A DNA stretch of 64,000 bases from Gossypium raimondii (taxonomy: Eukaryota; Streptophyta; Magnoliopsida; Malvales; Malvaceae): positions 45,789,733 to 45,853,732 of the forward strand of contig NC_068571.1 in NCBI RefSeq assembly GCF_025698545.1. The letters are read 5' to 3'. Shown in pieces: positions 34,090-46,637 of this stretch (position 1 is the first letter of the stretch; every line of letters starts with the position of its first letter). The notes below the pieces were generated by a model, which was not told the origin of the DNA, made no database searches, and saw nothing but the letters and a program-made list of their open reading frames with translations. The position numbers were made by a program, and so were the translations under genes.

Positions 34090-35958
34090 TGTAACATCCC
34101 GATTTAGGGCCTAGTCAGAATAGTGGTTTCGGGACCACAAAACCGATAAGAAAAAAATTATTTTTACTATATTTTTATGGCCTACAATTTCACAGAAAGA
34201 TTTCGTGAAAATTTCGTTCAAAAATTTTTACGTTTGGGCACTCAATTTAGTCAAAAGGACTAAATTGTAAAAAGTGCAAAAGTTGAGTTTTATACGTTAA
34301 ATGTATTTAATTGTTATGGAACTATAAATTAGGAGTCCTTATATGGTAATTATACCATTAGTTAGTGATGGACAAAAATGGACATGAGATAAGTGAAATA
34401 GGATTTTTTTAAGGGCATTTTAGTCATTTAGTAAATAAATAGAATTAAAAGGGGAAAAGATGTAAAAATTGTGTTCATCATCCTTGCTTGCTGCCAAAAC
34501 TTGAAGGAAACCATAGCTAGGGTTTCTTCACTTTCTCAAGATCATAGTAAGTGATTCCAAGCCCCGTTTTTAATGTTCTTTACGTTTTTGGAATCTCGGT
34601 AGCTTAATTTAGCTTATTTTAGCAATAATTTAACCTAGGGTTCATATTTGGAAAAATAATCATAGGTGAAATATGTTTATCTTGATGTTTTATGGTAGAA
34701 TATGAAGCTAGTAATTATGTTAAACAACTTTTGCTAGTCGATTTTAAGTGAAAATGAGTATATTGACATAATCGGCAAAAATACCTAATGTTCATAAGTA
34801 AGTGTTAGAGTAAGAATTTGATGTTGTCATAGAAGGGAAAAATGTTAAGCATGTTCTAAAACATAATAATAAGAGATGAAGTTTAATTTCCGAGCTTTGG
34901 GGCAAAAGTGTAAATATGAAAAAGTTTAGGGGCAAAACTATAATTTTTCCAAAATTGAGTCAATGACTGTTTTGATGAATGTGAGTATTAGGGTTTAGGG
35001 TTTAAGGTTTAGGGTTTTGGGGTTTAGGGTTTTAGGGGTTTGGGGTTTAGGGTTTAGGGTTTAGGGTTTTAGGGTTTAGGGTTTAGGGTTTAGGGTTTAG
35101 GGCTATGGCATGTATAGGGACTTAGTCATTTAGATTGTATATTCTTAAATTATGACTAAAAGATGATATGCAAATATTTGATGATGAATAGTTATTAAAA
35201 TGGCTAAGTATGAAGGTGCTTGTTGTTATAAATGTCTAGGTGATAAATTATGCATAGAAATCATGAAAAAGTAAAAATTGGTAGTGAATCAGTTTTGAAC
35301 CAGCAGTAGTGACGTGATTTTGAGAAATCACCAAGGATAGTAGAAAATGAATTAGAGGGTGGATGAGATATAGAATTAAATCTTATTGAGTCTATTTTCA
35401 TAGAAAAATAACAGTGTAGACAAAGGAATTATGTATTCTGAGATATTTGCATTTTAGTTAGACAAGGTCAAAGTGGTTTTCGGAATCTCCTGTTCTGACT
35501 TTGGAAAATTATTAAAAATTGTACAAAAATAGTTATGAGTTTTAATTTATATTTATAGATTCCTTATTCAGCCTATTTTCTGTAGAAACAAGTGAGAACA
35601 CCATATGAAGTCTGTACAATGAGATAATTAAATTTTAGTGACGAGAGGTCAGGACAGTTGATCAGTGAAACAGGGGAGACTTTAACTAATAAACTGTAAT
35701 AATTGGCTGAACAAAAATTCTGAAAAATTTATGGTAAAAAGATATATGAGTCTAGTTTCAGGGAAAATTTACGGATCTAAATTTCGAGTTTCGTAGCTCG
35801 AGTTATAATTAATTTAGTATCTGCTGCGCAGGGGACATCTTTGTTGTGAATAGTGAAATTAATTTCAAAAGTAAAATTTTATTCTCCGAACTTTTAAGTT
35901 AAGTCAAGTAACGCCTCATGCTCGACTCCGGCAACGGTCTTGGGTAAGGGGTGTTACA
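34090..35958 (-). mobile_element. Solo LTR (TGTAACACCCC family), 5-bp TSD CAACC
   Basis: Plus-strand ends are TGTAACATCCC (34090) and GGGTGTTACA (35958). Flanking CAACC occurs at 34085-34089 and 35959-35963, a perfect 5-bp duplication. Reversed, its start (TGTAACACCCCTTACCCAAG) and following 250 bp align with the LTR at 18784. At 1869 bp it is about 770 bp shorter than that copy and lacks its ATGTAGCCGAAG repeat. It contains a TTTAGGG tract at 34988-35102. Confidence 0.9.
34988..35102 (+). repeat. Interstitial telomere-type repeat (TTTAGGG)n
   Basis: About 115 bp of TTTAGGG units, some with an extra T or G (TTTTAGGG, TTTGGGG), in one orientation. The seven-base unit is the standard plant telomere repeat. 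It lies inside the solo LTR, far from any sign of a chromosome end. Confidence 0.95.
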
Positions 35959-35963
35959 CAACC

Positions 35964-36622
35964 CTTCATTACTAATGTAACATTATTTTATTTTATATGA
36001 CATGTCAATAAATAATTTTAAAAATAAAAAATAAAAAAATCATAAATAAAAATATTAGTTCTCAAAATTATGAAAATTATGAAATAAAGCTCTTCAAAAC
36101 TAAGGAAAAATTTATAATCAAAATGCATACTAGTCATTTAACTCCATTAAAGTTATTGTTTTAGTACATATATATTCTTTCCTATTCCTATTTTTTGAAG
36201 AAATGCATATATCTAACCAATGATACATAAAAAAGAAAACCTCAAACGATTGGCTATACATGTACTCATGAAGTTACTCTCACATCGATCTAGATTCACC
36301 TTTTCCTTGGACAAACCAGAAAATAGAGAAAAATTGTGAGTTCACTAAGAAAAACAATATGAAACAGCATGATACAACCAAGATCTTAAGCAAAGATGGT
36401 AAGCAACAAGGGCGGTTATGTGATTATCAAGCCAATGGGATTGTTAGAGAGAAATGAAACAAATATGAAGCTACTGAAAAGCAATGAAAATATGAGGTAG
36501 ACTAGTATGTTTTATGCTGAGAAGTTTGGGACCAAAATGCAAAATAGATACTTTTAGCTGCTGAAAAATTATATATAAAAAAAACATGGCAGGGTTCCCC
36601 TTCAATTCAAGTCCCTAAGTTG
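35964..36622. other. AT-rich DNA downstream of the MYB gene
   Basis: Likely includes the MYB 3' UTR near 36400-36622. No other feature is recognised. Confidence 0.4.
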
Positions 36623-37791
36623 TCATTGTTCCCCCATGCTCCATAGACCATCTGCAAAACCATCATTAACACAATTATAATCTGGCTTGTGGCAGTCGCC
36701 AACCAGGTATGGAAAATCCTCAAATGCTGATGTGGATGCCAAGTTGTAATAGCAACAATTTTTATCAATATTATCATCATGATAGCAATACTTTGCAAGT
36801 GCGTAGTCATCATTGTTACTAATGATGCTAAAAGGACTTGTTTGATACTCTGCAACTTGGGATATAGTTGACATGATATCCGTAGATCCTGAAATCTGCT
36901 CCTGTACTGGCACTTGTTCCATTGTCAATAATTCTTGATCATGCTGAGAAGTTTGGTTTAGTGATTCCATTTCTGGAAGCAGTCTTGGCATCCAATTACA
37001 ACATCGAATAACATGTTGAAATGGTGTGCTATTAGCATCAATCTTTAGATGACGTGCATGTTTATTAACACGGGTTCTCCAGTAGTTTTTTATCTCATTG
37101 TCTGTTCTTCCTGGTAAATATTTTGCAATCTTTGACCACCTACAAATCAATATCATATAATGTCAACTAAATAGCAGAATGGGAAATGGTAAAAGAAGTT
37201 ATTACCTGTTACCCCACTTGGAATGGAGTTGAAGAATCAAACACTCTTCTTGTGGAGTAAGGTTTCCATGCTTAACATCTGGTTTCAGATAATTTAGCCA
37301 TCTCAGCCTGCAACTCTTTCCAGTTCTCCTCAACCCTATCCCACAAAACCAGAAATTTGTTATTAAGACACACACATATATAGTTCAACTTAGTTGATTT
37401 TATTTTCATCTGACAGGTGAATGGTGATTTTGTGTTTAAGTTTTTTTTTTTGTCGTAATCAGGTTATCCACTATCGAAAGCAGTGATTAACCCCTCGTTG
37501 TGGTTACAGATGCTTTCAAAGAGTTAAACAGCTGACAATTAAATGTACTCAATTCTCATGAGTGAGAATCGAAACCCCAACCCTATTATTAAATGATAAG
37601 ATAATCAATCACTACAATACACCTCATGATGATTCTAAGTTTAAGTTACCTGCTCGTTTTGCAAGCAAATTCCAGTGGCCTTCGCCATGGAGACCAATAT
37701 AATGAATTAGGAGAGAGTCTTCCTCAGCAGACCAAGTTCCTCTTCTAAGCTGCTCAGCATCGCCTTTACTAGAATTTGTATAGGATAACAT
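36623..37791 (-). CDS. R2R3-MYB transcription factor (subgroup 20-like)
   Basis: Three exons (37791-37650, 37335-37206, 37139-36623) join to 262 aa with the two intron positions typical of plant R2R3-MYBs. R2 has tryptophans at 20, 40 and 60. R3 has W91 and W110, with the usual replacement of the first Trp. The recognition-helix regions read [20 protein letters not shown] and [17 protein letters not shown]. The text after R3 ([15 protein letters not shown]...WMPRLL) resembles subgroup 20 (MYB2/62/78/108/112/116), which acts in stress, hormone and anther or senescence responses. A DDY/acidic and aromatic C-terminus could be an activation region (inference). I chose the ATG at 37791, just ahead of the MYB repeat; an in-frame ATG at 37851 would add 20 residues. 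The specific orthologue is not resolved. Confidence 0.92.
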
Positions 37792-37868
37792 GACTATATG
37801 ACAAAATATAATATTGGCTGAAGAACTTTTGGGTCTGAATCTACAAGTCACGGCCGAGGGAAAGATTT

Positions 37869-37892
37869 AACATATATATATATATATATATA
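37869..37892. repeat. (TA)n microsatellite
   Basis: About twelve TA units immediately upstream of the MYB gene. Confidence 0.9.
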
Positions 37893-38459
37893 CACTCAAT
37901 GAACAACTTTTTGAGAAGTACACGTGCAGACACAAATTTGATGCATTGAATTTACTCAACTGCTTTAGGAATGGCCAAATTTTCTCCAGTTTACTTATTG
38001 AAGTGAAAGTCGGTGGTGTTTCGGGAAGTGGGTTTGATTCAGTCCCTATTTGTGTTTTTGGTTTCAGTGTTTTTGTCAGTAGATACTCAGTCAAAGTATA
38101 TGTATTATGCCAGCAGTATAGAGGAAGACGTGGGAAATTGGTGTTGGAGAATATTGAGGCTATACAAGGAAGTCAAAAGCATGATATGTTCTTGGTTGCC
38201 AAACACACACAAAATGTCATTTCCATGTGGTTCCAGTTACTGTAGAACGCCAGCAATATGAATTGGAGATCAAAGAATTACAATGCTTTAGTAGTGCATA
38301 AGCAGCTAATTTTGACTATAAATATGACTTGTTTGTTGCCTCATTATGTGGCGCTGAATCTTCTCCCGATTGAAATGCAGGAATCAGGATGGTGGTGATC
38401 AAGGTCAAAGGTTTCATTGAGTTCCATATTTGGATGGGATTGTTCAATGTTTTTTTAAA
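37893..38459. other. MYB upstream region; no gene seen
   Basis: Probable promoter-side DNA of the MYB gene. A 99-codon open frame on the plus strand (37946-38245) has no recognisable domain and overlaps another frame of similar length. Confidence 0.35.
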
Positions 38460-38770
38460 ACAGAACCATGGAACCGGTCAGAATATCCCAGTTTCGGTTT
38501 CATTGGTTTTTAGGTTTGGTTTTAATTAAATAAATTTTTAAAAATTTTATAAAATTTTATAAAATTTTTTAAAAAATAAAAATTATTAAAAAAAAGAAAA
38601 AATTGGTTCAACTGATTCAACATGTTCCGAGTGGTTCACTCAAAATTCAGTTCAAACTTTTGTCCAGACTAGTATTATCGATCGGTTCTCGGTCCAATTA
38701 GTCCGATCAGCCGATTCTCAATTCAATTGACCTGACCGACCATTTTGGTCCAATTCCAACAATTATCCAA
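38460..38770. repeat. AACCGG-type dispersed repeat, copy 2
   Basis: The same plan as 7640-7960: GGAACCGGTCAGAAT, a central run of AAAATTTTATAAAATTTT, then TTGGTTCAACTGATTCAAC and CGGTTCTCGGTCCAATTAG. Confidence 0.55.
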
Positions 38771-40100
38771 TTTAAATTTTTTTTTAGATTTGGATTATTT
38801 CAAATTTGGATCCATTTTAATTGAAATGGATTTTCATATAAAATATAATAATTAAATCAATTTTTTGAATAGTTAAAAATTGAATGGATCCATATAAAAA
38901 TATAATAATTATTACATCAACTTTAATTTGGATCCATTTTGAATTTCTTCTTCGTGTTTATCCATAGTCTTTAAGGAATGATGAGCAACAAGCAAGCATT
39001 TTTTATCCTACTTCCCCTAGACAAGATTTTGCTTCTTTCTTTGTGCAGTGCTTGGACAAGTGGGCACTGGGGTTGACATTACTCGCTCAACATTTTAAAA
39101 CATCTTGGCCTGACATGGCCTGGAGTACCACAATAATGACAAATGATTTTAGGTTTGAAGTATACCTTCCTATCAACATTGATGACAGTAGGCTTCTTCG
39201 AGCTTTCACCATGATTTTCATTTAATTTGTAGCTCTAACCAAGGCTGTAAGACCTTCAGTAATAGTTTTACCTTTTTCCTCAACATACCCTAGTGTAAAA
39301 AAATATAGTATCATATATGCAATAATAATGTAATACAATGCAGTAGCAGTAACACAACAGAATACTTGTAATCGGATAGAGTTGAAAATTAGAATAAGAA
39401 TTTTGTTGAGGCGTGCATAAATAGTTTCCTTAAGACAGATTTGACCTCTCCTCGGTACTTTGAGTAACATTGGACGTCTATCTCCCAAGATACAACAATA
39501 AACGATCACAGTAGTAGCACAACAACAGTAATCAATATTCGAGCACAATCTTGTCTTTCTCAATCACCAAAAAGAATGAATTTACAAGGAATTTTTTATA
39601 TTAATAGTTTTTGATGATGTGTTTTAGAAATCTCCTAACTTGGCTTTATACAGAGAAGAGGAAATGAATAAAGAGATTTAAACCGATTCATGAAGAGTTT
39701 TGTTGAAAAGTTATAATAGATATAAGTGAGCAGACAGAATGAATGAAAATATGCAATATTAAACCTAAAGCAATGAACTTGTTCACCAAGAGATATAATT
39801 TGAGCATCAATTTATCATTTATCACTCAACAATTTTGGGCATATTATATAGAATATAAATCTATAATTTATTATTCATTATTTTTCCAGGGGTCCTTCTT
39901 CCTACAGCTAAAATTTCATTGAGTTTTCCACTGCTAGAATTGAATTTCTCTAGCATCTACTTTGTTGACTCAATCTCCATCTGAATTACAATAGCAAGTT
40001 GAAACTCCTTTGCTTCGAGTTTTCTTCTTCTAACTAGTTGTTCTCAAGGATTAGTCTAGAGTTGACATTATTAAAATTATTTTGTTAAATTCAAGTTCAT
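38771..40100. other. Intergenic; unrecognised open frame at 39222-39563
   Basis: The minus-strand frame 39222-39563 (113 codons) includes a hydrophobic middle and SIRLQVFCCVTATALYY-like text but no domain I recognise. 39010-39230 on the plus strand can be read as a short sensible peptide (LDKWALGLTLLAQHF) that might be a gene or element remnant. Neither is supported as a gene. Confidence 0.3.
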
Positions 40101-43100
40101 TACAACATATTTTTTAGTTGCATGGTTAATAATTTGACCTGAATTTTGAAATATGAAAAGTAGAGGACTAAATTCTTGAAAATAGAAGTACATTGACTAA
40201 TTCCAAATTTATGAAGAGTACATGAATTTACGATATATTTTAATCTTTATACTATAAAACATTTCTTATTAATATATTTATAATTGTAATATATATTTAT
40301 TATTAAAATATTAATATAAATATTTTTCAATAATATATGAAGAATATTCAAAATTGTTATTTTAAATTTTATTATAAAAATAAAAGTTTTAATATTAAAT
40401 TATTTAATAAAATAGTAAATCATATTAATTATATTAATAATTTATTATATTATTAAATATAAATAATTAAATATGTATTTTTATTAATATTGAAAATTAT
40501 AATCTTTAATATTAATATTTTAAATATTTTGAAAATCAAAATTAAACAACTTATTAATATAATAATATTAGAATGGATTCAAGTTAATTTTATATAAAAA
40601 TAAAAGTATCTATAAATGAGCTCTTTTTCAAAAATGACTTATACTTTTCAAAGGGTAAGTCATTTTACAAGAAAATGACTTATTTTCCGTTAACCAAGTT
40701 GTTTTTCATAAATAAAAAACACAAGAAGATACAAAAAGAAACATCATTTTTCATGAAACAAACTCACCCTAAATTAACTTGAGTTATGCTCTAAACCCAA
40801 CCTAATTTTAATTCAAATTAACTACTTGAATACTATTAATAAGTGTTGAGTATAGTGGTAAAACGATCATAAAGGCAATAAAATTGTATTATTAAAAAGA
40901 GTAACCAGAATAAAAAAATTGATAAAAATTTTAGAGGAAATATCTAATTATTGAATGTGTCTTATAAATCTAACCCATACTATTTAAGCCCAAAATTCAA
41001 GTTTAAGGCAGTCCATCAATTTGTAAGCCTAACAGACAAATGATTTCGTGGAGTCTTAATTTTGATACTTAAAATTGGGTATACTTAGGAATTTTGTTGA
41101 AGGTAAAATGAAGATTTCAGAGGAAAGTTGTACCAAGTCTCTAAGTTAGAATTTGTAAAGGCAAGATTTAAGATATAAGTAATTTTAAAATAATTAATAT
41201 TAAAAATTTTATTTTAAATTTTTAAATATGATACCATACTTTTACTTTAAAATTTCAAACGAAATTGATTACGTATATTTTATTTTTTATTTTTATATAT
41301 AGCTTTTAAATTTAAAATAATTTTTAATATATGTTCATTATTTAGGATAATTAAAATATTAATATGTGTTTATTATTTTGGTTATACAAAAATATTTTAA
41401 ATTTGAAAGTGTATTTTAGATAAATTAAATGTTAATTTTGAAATTGGTTATGTAGTTTTTAATTTTAAGATAAAATGTTTCAATTTTAAATTTGATATAT
41501 ATGTTTTAAATTTTAAAATTAAAATTAAAAATTTTAATATATTTTAAAAATTTAAAGGTTAAATAAGCATATAAAAATTTTAAACATAATATTTGAAAAT
41601 GTTGGAAGTTATGTTTATTTTTAAAAATTAATAAATAGATAAATTATTTGATTTAAAAATAATTCTTTTACTTTAGACTTTTTACTTTTTAAATTATTTA
41701 CTTACGTGTCAATTAAAGACAACATCTATATAAGCATGCACGCTTTATCATATATATACACTAATTTTTTTACCTGTGCAATGCACTAATTGATGGTATG
41801 TATTAATAAAATATATTGTAATTTTATTTCGCTTTAATTGATATTTATCATTGTGCTTATAAATTAAACGTAAATTTTCCACAATGCTTTAACTCTATAT
41901 TAAAGTTTGTCACTTTACATATATTTGATTGAATTTTGTCTCTAAAGTTTAATTTTTTTATTGAAAGTTTCTACTCAATTTTAATTTTAAATAACTTGAA
42001 AAGAATTTAATAATTTTTTATATTTTATCTTAATATTTAACATCAATAAGTAAAACAATATAATGTCAATATTAATATAAACGGTTATTTTATAAAAATA
42101 AATATAATTTTACATACACATATATTATTTTTCAAGTATTTATTTCATTAATTAAAAAATTCTAAGTTAATTTATTAATTTTTGATATTTTATAAAATAA
42201 CTTATTATTAACTATTGAAAGTTTTATTATTAAAATTTGTTTTCAAATTTTTAAAATTAATATTGAGTGATAGAGTTTAATTAAAAAAGAAAGTTGGTGG
42301 CAAAAATTAATTAAATTTAAAGTTTAGTGGTAAAATTCAATAACATAAAAATTTAGTGTCAAATTTACTTATATTAAGAAAAAACAATGGCAAATATCAA
42401 TAAAATGAAGTATAGTGGCTAATTTCAATATTTATCTATAGTTTAAAAGAAATTATTTGAATTTTTAAAATAGTATGGTAAAATAATTTTGTAAAGTATT
42501 TTAAAACATAATTATCATACCGGTTGTTTTAATTTTTTAGATAATTTGGTAAAAGTTAATTGCATTTTAATTATTAAATAGTATGGCAATTTAAATAGTT
42601 TTAGTAAAAAATCGGAAGTTATTTGGTACACTACCAGTGGAATAAAAGAAATACCTATAGAAGTATAGTAAACAATTTTTAAGGTTGTTTGTGGAATAAA
42701 ATAAAATAAAAACTCACACATTTTAATATAATTATTCCTCATTATTTTGAATTTATTTTAAATAAGTAATTGAAATTAATAAATTTTACTTATAATGTTG
42801 ATTAATAAATAGAAAGTCTTTCATTAACATTATCAGTAGTATATAAATTAGTATAATAATATTAAAATATAACGCTGATAATATAAAATTCTTTCATTTA
42901 TATAATAATCACATACCCGTATTTGTTAAATAATTTAATATACATTATATACACATAATACGTGTACTAATTAAATTTATATAAATTTATTACGAGTTAA
43001 TTTATTATATATATTTGGACTATCTAATTATTCATGTTGTGTTGGGTTGTATTTTAACTATTTTTCTTATATTTGTATTATTTAAATTATTTATTTGTAG

Positions 43101-44242
43101 GGATCCATTAGAAATATTTAAAGGGTTTCACAAATTATATAGTTATTTTAGGTTTTGATTTATCAATTTATTGTATTTTATTTGAATATATTTCTAAATT
43201 TATTTGCATAAATATTAAAATATAATCAGATTTTGTCGCACCCCATAAAGGAAATATTTTATCTTTAAAATATTTTCTTTAAAATTTATTTAATAATGAA
43301 TATAGGTGGAGTGGTAATAAACTTGTACTTTAATGTTATGAACACATGTTTAATATCTGGATTTGTAATTTTAATTTTTATATTTAAAAATTATATAAAT
43401 TTATGAAAAGTAAAAATGACATCATAATAATATTAATTATAACTTAAAAGGGATATTTTTATAATTTCATAATTGCTAAAGTGCATTATAAATAGTATAG
43501 ATAATTATTTAAAATAATTATAAGATAAATTTAGTTATAATTAATGGTTGACATCTCAAGCAAATTGGGGTGTAAAATCTAGTTATTATAATTTTAAGAT
43601 TATCTTCTATTAATTTAAAAATAGATTATAACTTTAAAATATTATTTTCTATTAATTTAAAAAAATGGATATATAGATAGACTGTGTTTTTACCATGTGT
43701 CGATAGGATAAGCATGTTACATGTCAAAAAAATAGGTTGTCATGTCAATTGGAACCCTAGAATTAGACTTGTTCATGGTAGGACTACTCGCCCCAAATTT
43801 GGAAGGGCTTGAACAAAAATATTAGGCCAAAAAAATGGATTTGGGCAAAAAAATTAAGCTCATTTGAAATATATATATATATATATATATATCTCAAAAA
43901 ATTTAACTATTGAAGTGTTAAAATATTAATTATAAGAAAATATATGGCAGGGTTTAAAAATACTTTAATTTTACACTAATGTAATATGGGAGGGATCCAC
44001 TTATACAACTAGTAGTTTTATACCTTTTGTATCTATTCTTTAAATTTCATATTTCATTCATATATATATCATGTCAAATTTGACATAGATTAATTTTTTA
44101 AAATTATTTATGTTATATTAAAAACTTTCAACCGTTGAATAAATATTAATATATATACATAATATTTTAGAATATTATGGTAGATATTGAATTGATTCAA
44201 AATTTACATGCATTATAAGTACAATTATATGCATTCCACGAT
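40101..44242. other. Very AT-rich intergenic desert
   Basis: About 4 kb of A+T-dominated sequence with many short TTTAAAATT and TTAATATTAA words. No credible ORF, no paired ends. A (TA)n run lies at 43868-43893. 42290-42430 repeats TTTAGTGGTAAAATTCAAT / AATTTAGTGTCAAATTTAC / GTATAGTGGCTAATTTCAAT three times, a decayed short repeat. Confidence 0.5.
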
Positions 44243-44372
44243 ATGCTACGTCAACGAAATTTGCAAATGTTAACTTTTCAATTCATTTTAGGGTGATTTG
44301 ACAGACAATACAAGTTCAAAAGTTAAAAGTGAAGAAAATTAAAAAGTTAAATGAGTCATTATGGTATACATA
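44243..44372. repeat. Half copy of the 8003-8393 MITE family
   Basis: TTTTCAATTCATTTTAGGGTGATTTGACAGACAATACAAGTT and the following text match the right arm of the element at 8003-8393 (compared word by word). The left arm is not obvious. Confidence 0.55.
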
Positions 44373-44799
44373 TTTATAATGGATCGTAGAAGAATCCAAT
44401 TAATTAATGCATGCCAATATATATAATATCAATCATGCAAGTAATATAAATAAATGAAGTTAAGGTTGGGATTCAAATGATGCATATGAATGTTTGTAAG
44501 CTAAGGATATGCCCTTTTTTTTTTTGTCTAAATGCACTTAGCCACAATATTAACAGTGATTTATGAGTCAGGGGGTGTGTGGTGGTGGTGGTGATAAGGT
44601 CCCCCAAAATCAATTTTAGTAATAATTATATATTGTAAAGAAACAGTCGCATTATGGGTCAAGTCCAAATTCTTCCATCCTAATAATTGCATGCATCCTA
44701 TGCTAAATTACTTTTAGATTAAAAATAGAAAAGCATAACCCCACTAGTCTAGGTTTTATATTTTAGATGCTTACTATCTAGTATTGAGAAATTTCAAAA

Positions 44800-45030
44800 T
44801 AGAACCGAATCGAATCAAGTGGATGAGAAATTGATTATGGTATCAGTTTAGAATAAAAGATTAGATTGGTTAATTTATGAACGGGTTGAATCGGCCGATC
44901 AAATAAATTGAAATGATTTTCTCTATTTTCAGTTTATAATTTTATTTTTTAATAATTTATTCAATTACACCGAAAAAACTGATTGGATTGAGAATCAATA
45001 GTTTGAATGGTTCGACAATCGATCCACTTT
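44800..45030. repeat. AACCGG-type dispersed repeat, copy 3
   Basis: AGAACCGAATCGAATCAAG, an AT-rich centre, then GATTGGATTGAGAATCAATA and GGTTCGACAATCGATCCAC follow the plan of copies 1 and 2. Confidence 0.45.
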
Positions 45031-45144
45031 TGAAAGCTATAAGAATTTCAAGATGAGATAGATGAAGCTAAGATCAACATTTCTTGAGATATTCATCTAT
45101 GAGCCAGAAGCTTAAATATTATTTTGGTTAGATTCATTACTTTT

Positions 45145-45660
45145 TGTTGAAGGCGGAGCAACTCCTCAAGAGAAGTCTGTAGAGTGTCATCCTTGGGGAC
45201 ACCGATGTGGTTCCTCAATAATGGAAAGTATTGTCCCTTGGAGAGGGTTTTGTGCCCATTTGTAGAGAGCCGTGTACAGTTCACGGAGGAGGCGCCTTGA
45301 TTGTAAGTGGATGTATAACCACCCACCAAAAGGCAACATGGGTGTCTCGCCTTTTGTGGGATTCGAACCCTTGACCTATCGTACATAGGTACCATATATC
45401 CCAATAGATGACCTATATTCCATAGGTCAGGGGTTTGAATCCCACCAAAGGCGAGACGCTCATGTCGCCTCTTGTTGGGTGGTCGTACGTCTACGTACAG
45501 TTGAGGCGCCCTCTTCCATGAACCATACACGACTATCCGTGGATGAGAGACAAAGCCCTCCCCCAGGGGACAATACCTTCCATTGTTGAGGGATCGGGTT
45601 AGCATTCCCAATGATGACACTTTGAAGATTTCTCCTGGAGAAGTTAATCCCCCTCAACAG
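45145..45660. mobile_element. Foldback/inverted-repeat element with ~235-bp arms
   Basis: The left arm (45145-45381, TGTTGAAGGCGGAG...) and the reverse of the right arm (45420-45660, CTGTTGAGGGGGATT...) match along their whole length, by eye at about 70-80%. Shared blocks include AAGTATTGTCCC/AAGGTATTGTCCCC, GGAGGCGCCTTGA/GGGCGCCTCAA and GTCTCGCCTTTTGTGGG/GTCTCGCCTTTGGTGGG. The spacer is about 38 bp. Each arm carries a tRNA B-box-like GGGTTCGAATCCC or GGGTTTGAATCCC. The single RNA strand could form a long hairpin. The open frames here are artefacts of the palindrome. No clear target duplication was found. Confidence 0.75.
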
Positions 45661-46077
45661 ATTTACAATTTTTAAGTTAAAAAATGAAGTTGCATAATAT
45701 TCATTTAATTTAATTAGTTAGACCCTGAGAGGTTTAGAAAGCATAAAAAATATTAAATTATGGCACATCAGCGGTGGTTTGAAAACAAAATTATATAATA
45801 AATATATATATTTTAAAAAGAAACAAATTGAATGGTAAAGTACAAATGTTGAAAATCATAAAAGCTTAGGGTTAAAATCTTATTATGTGTATATTTTTTT
45901 AAAAACTGTATATAAAGATATAAAATGATAATAATAAAACACTCTCAAAATAAACAATTTACTTTGTAAAATAAGAGTATTTTTGTTATTATCGAATTAA
46001 ATGATGTTTGATCAATTCGTGACATTAACCTAGTCAAATGCTTAATATATGGTACATATAATCATATAAGAAAAGGT

Positions 46078-46320
46078 TAAAATATGCTTCTAGTCCATGT
46101 ACTCTTACATTGAAATTCAGTCCTTCTATTTTTCAAATCTCAAAATTTAGATTCAATTGTTATCACTATTAAAATTTCTTTTGTTAAATTAGTTAATGTG
46201 ATATTTTTAAATAAAAATACTTAATAATCATGTAATCAAAAAATGAAATTGCTATAAACTTAAATTTAACTGAAAAATTGAGCGATATCAACGGCTGAAC
46301 TTACAATCTCAAATCTAAAA
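46078..46320. repeat. Partial TIR element (GGTTAAAATATGC family)
   Basis: GGTTAAAATATGCTTCTAGTCCATGTACT matches the left end of the complete element at 50038 (GGTTAAAATATGCTATTAGT...). No reciprocal right end is visible. Confidence 0.5.
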
Positions 46321-46450
46321 TTCCTGATATAAATAACCATAACAAAAGAAAAAAACTTATTGATGGGACCATTCTATTATTGGACATATGAGTGTATCTG
46401 CTGAAACATGGGGCCGAACCAGGGAGCAGAATCACAGAAGCCTAAATTGC

Positions 46451-46576
46451 CACGTGGTCCTCTCAAAATACATCTCTTATTTTATTCTTAAAAATAATGT
46501 GAAGTTAAAATATATATATATATATATATAATTCCTTTTTACATGGATATTAAAAATTTATCCCTCTCTATAAATA
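46451..46576 (+). promoter_or_regulatory. bHLH gene promoter: G-box and TATA box
   Basis: A palindromic G-box core CACGTG at 46451-46456 (context GCCACGTGGT) lies 113 bp upstream of a consensus TATA box TATAAATA at 46569-46576. The ATG at 46638 follows 62 bp after the TATA. A (TA)n run at about 46511-46530 separates them. G-boxes bind bHLH and bZIP factors, including PIF and BZR classes that act in the same pathway as BEE genes. The sites are seen; the regulators are inferred. Confidence 0.65.
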
Positions 46577-46637
46577 CTACTCTCATCCCATTCTTCATCA
46601 CCCAAAATCAAGAAAAAAAAAATACCAAAAGATTCCA

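Noticed and set aside
34988-35102. Possible true chromosome end
   Set aside because: The tract is short, degenerate and flanked on both sides by LTR sequence with an intact target duplication, so it is interstitial.
37946-38261. Two overlapping plus-strand frames upstream of the MYB gene
   Set aside because: They overlap each other in different frames and neither has a domain or splice context.
45355-45440. tRNA-gene-like GGGTTCGAATCCC words
   Set aside because: Only the T-loop/B-box part is present. No acceptor stem, D-arm or anticodon arm can be folded around it on either strand.
45093-45620. 175-codon minus-strand open frame
   Set aside because: It runs through both arms and the spacer of the foldback. 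The peptide has no domain, and openness follows from the palindrome's composition.
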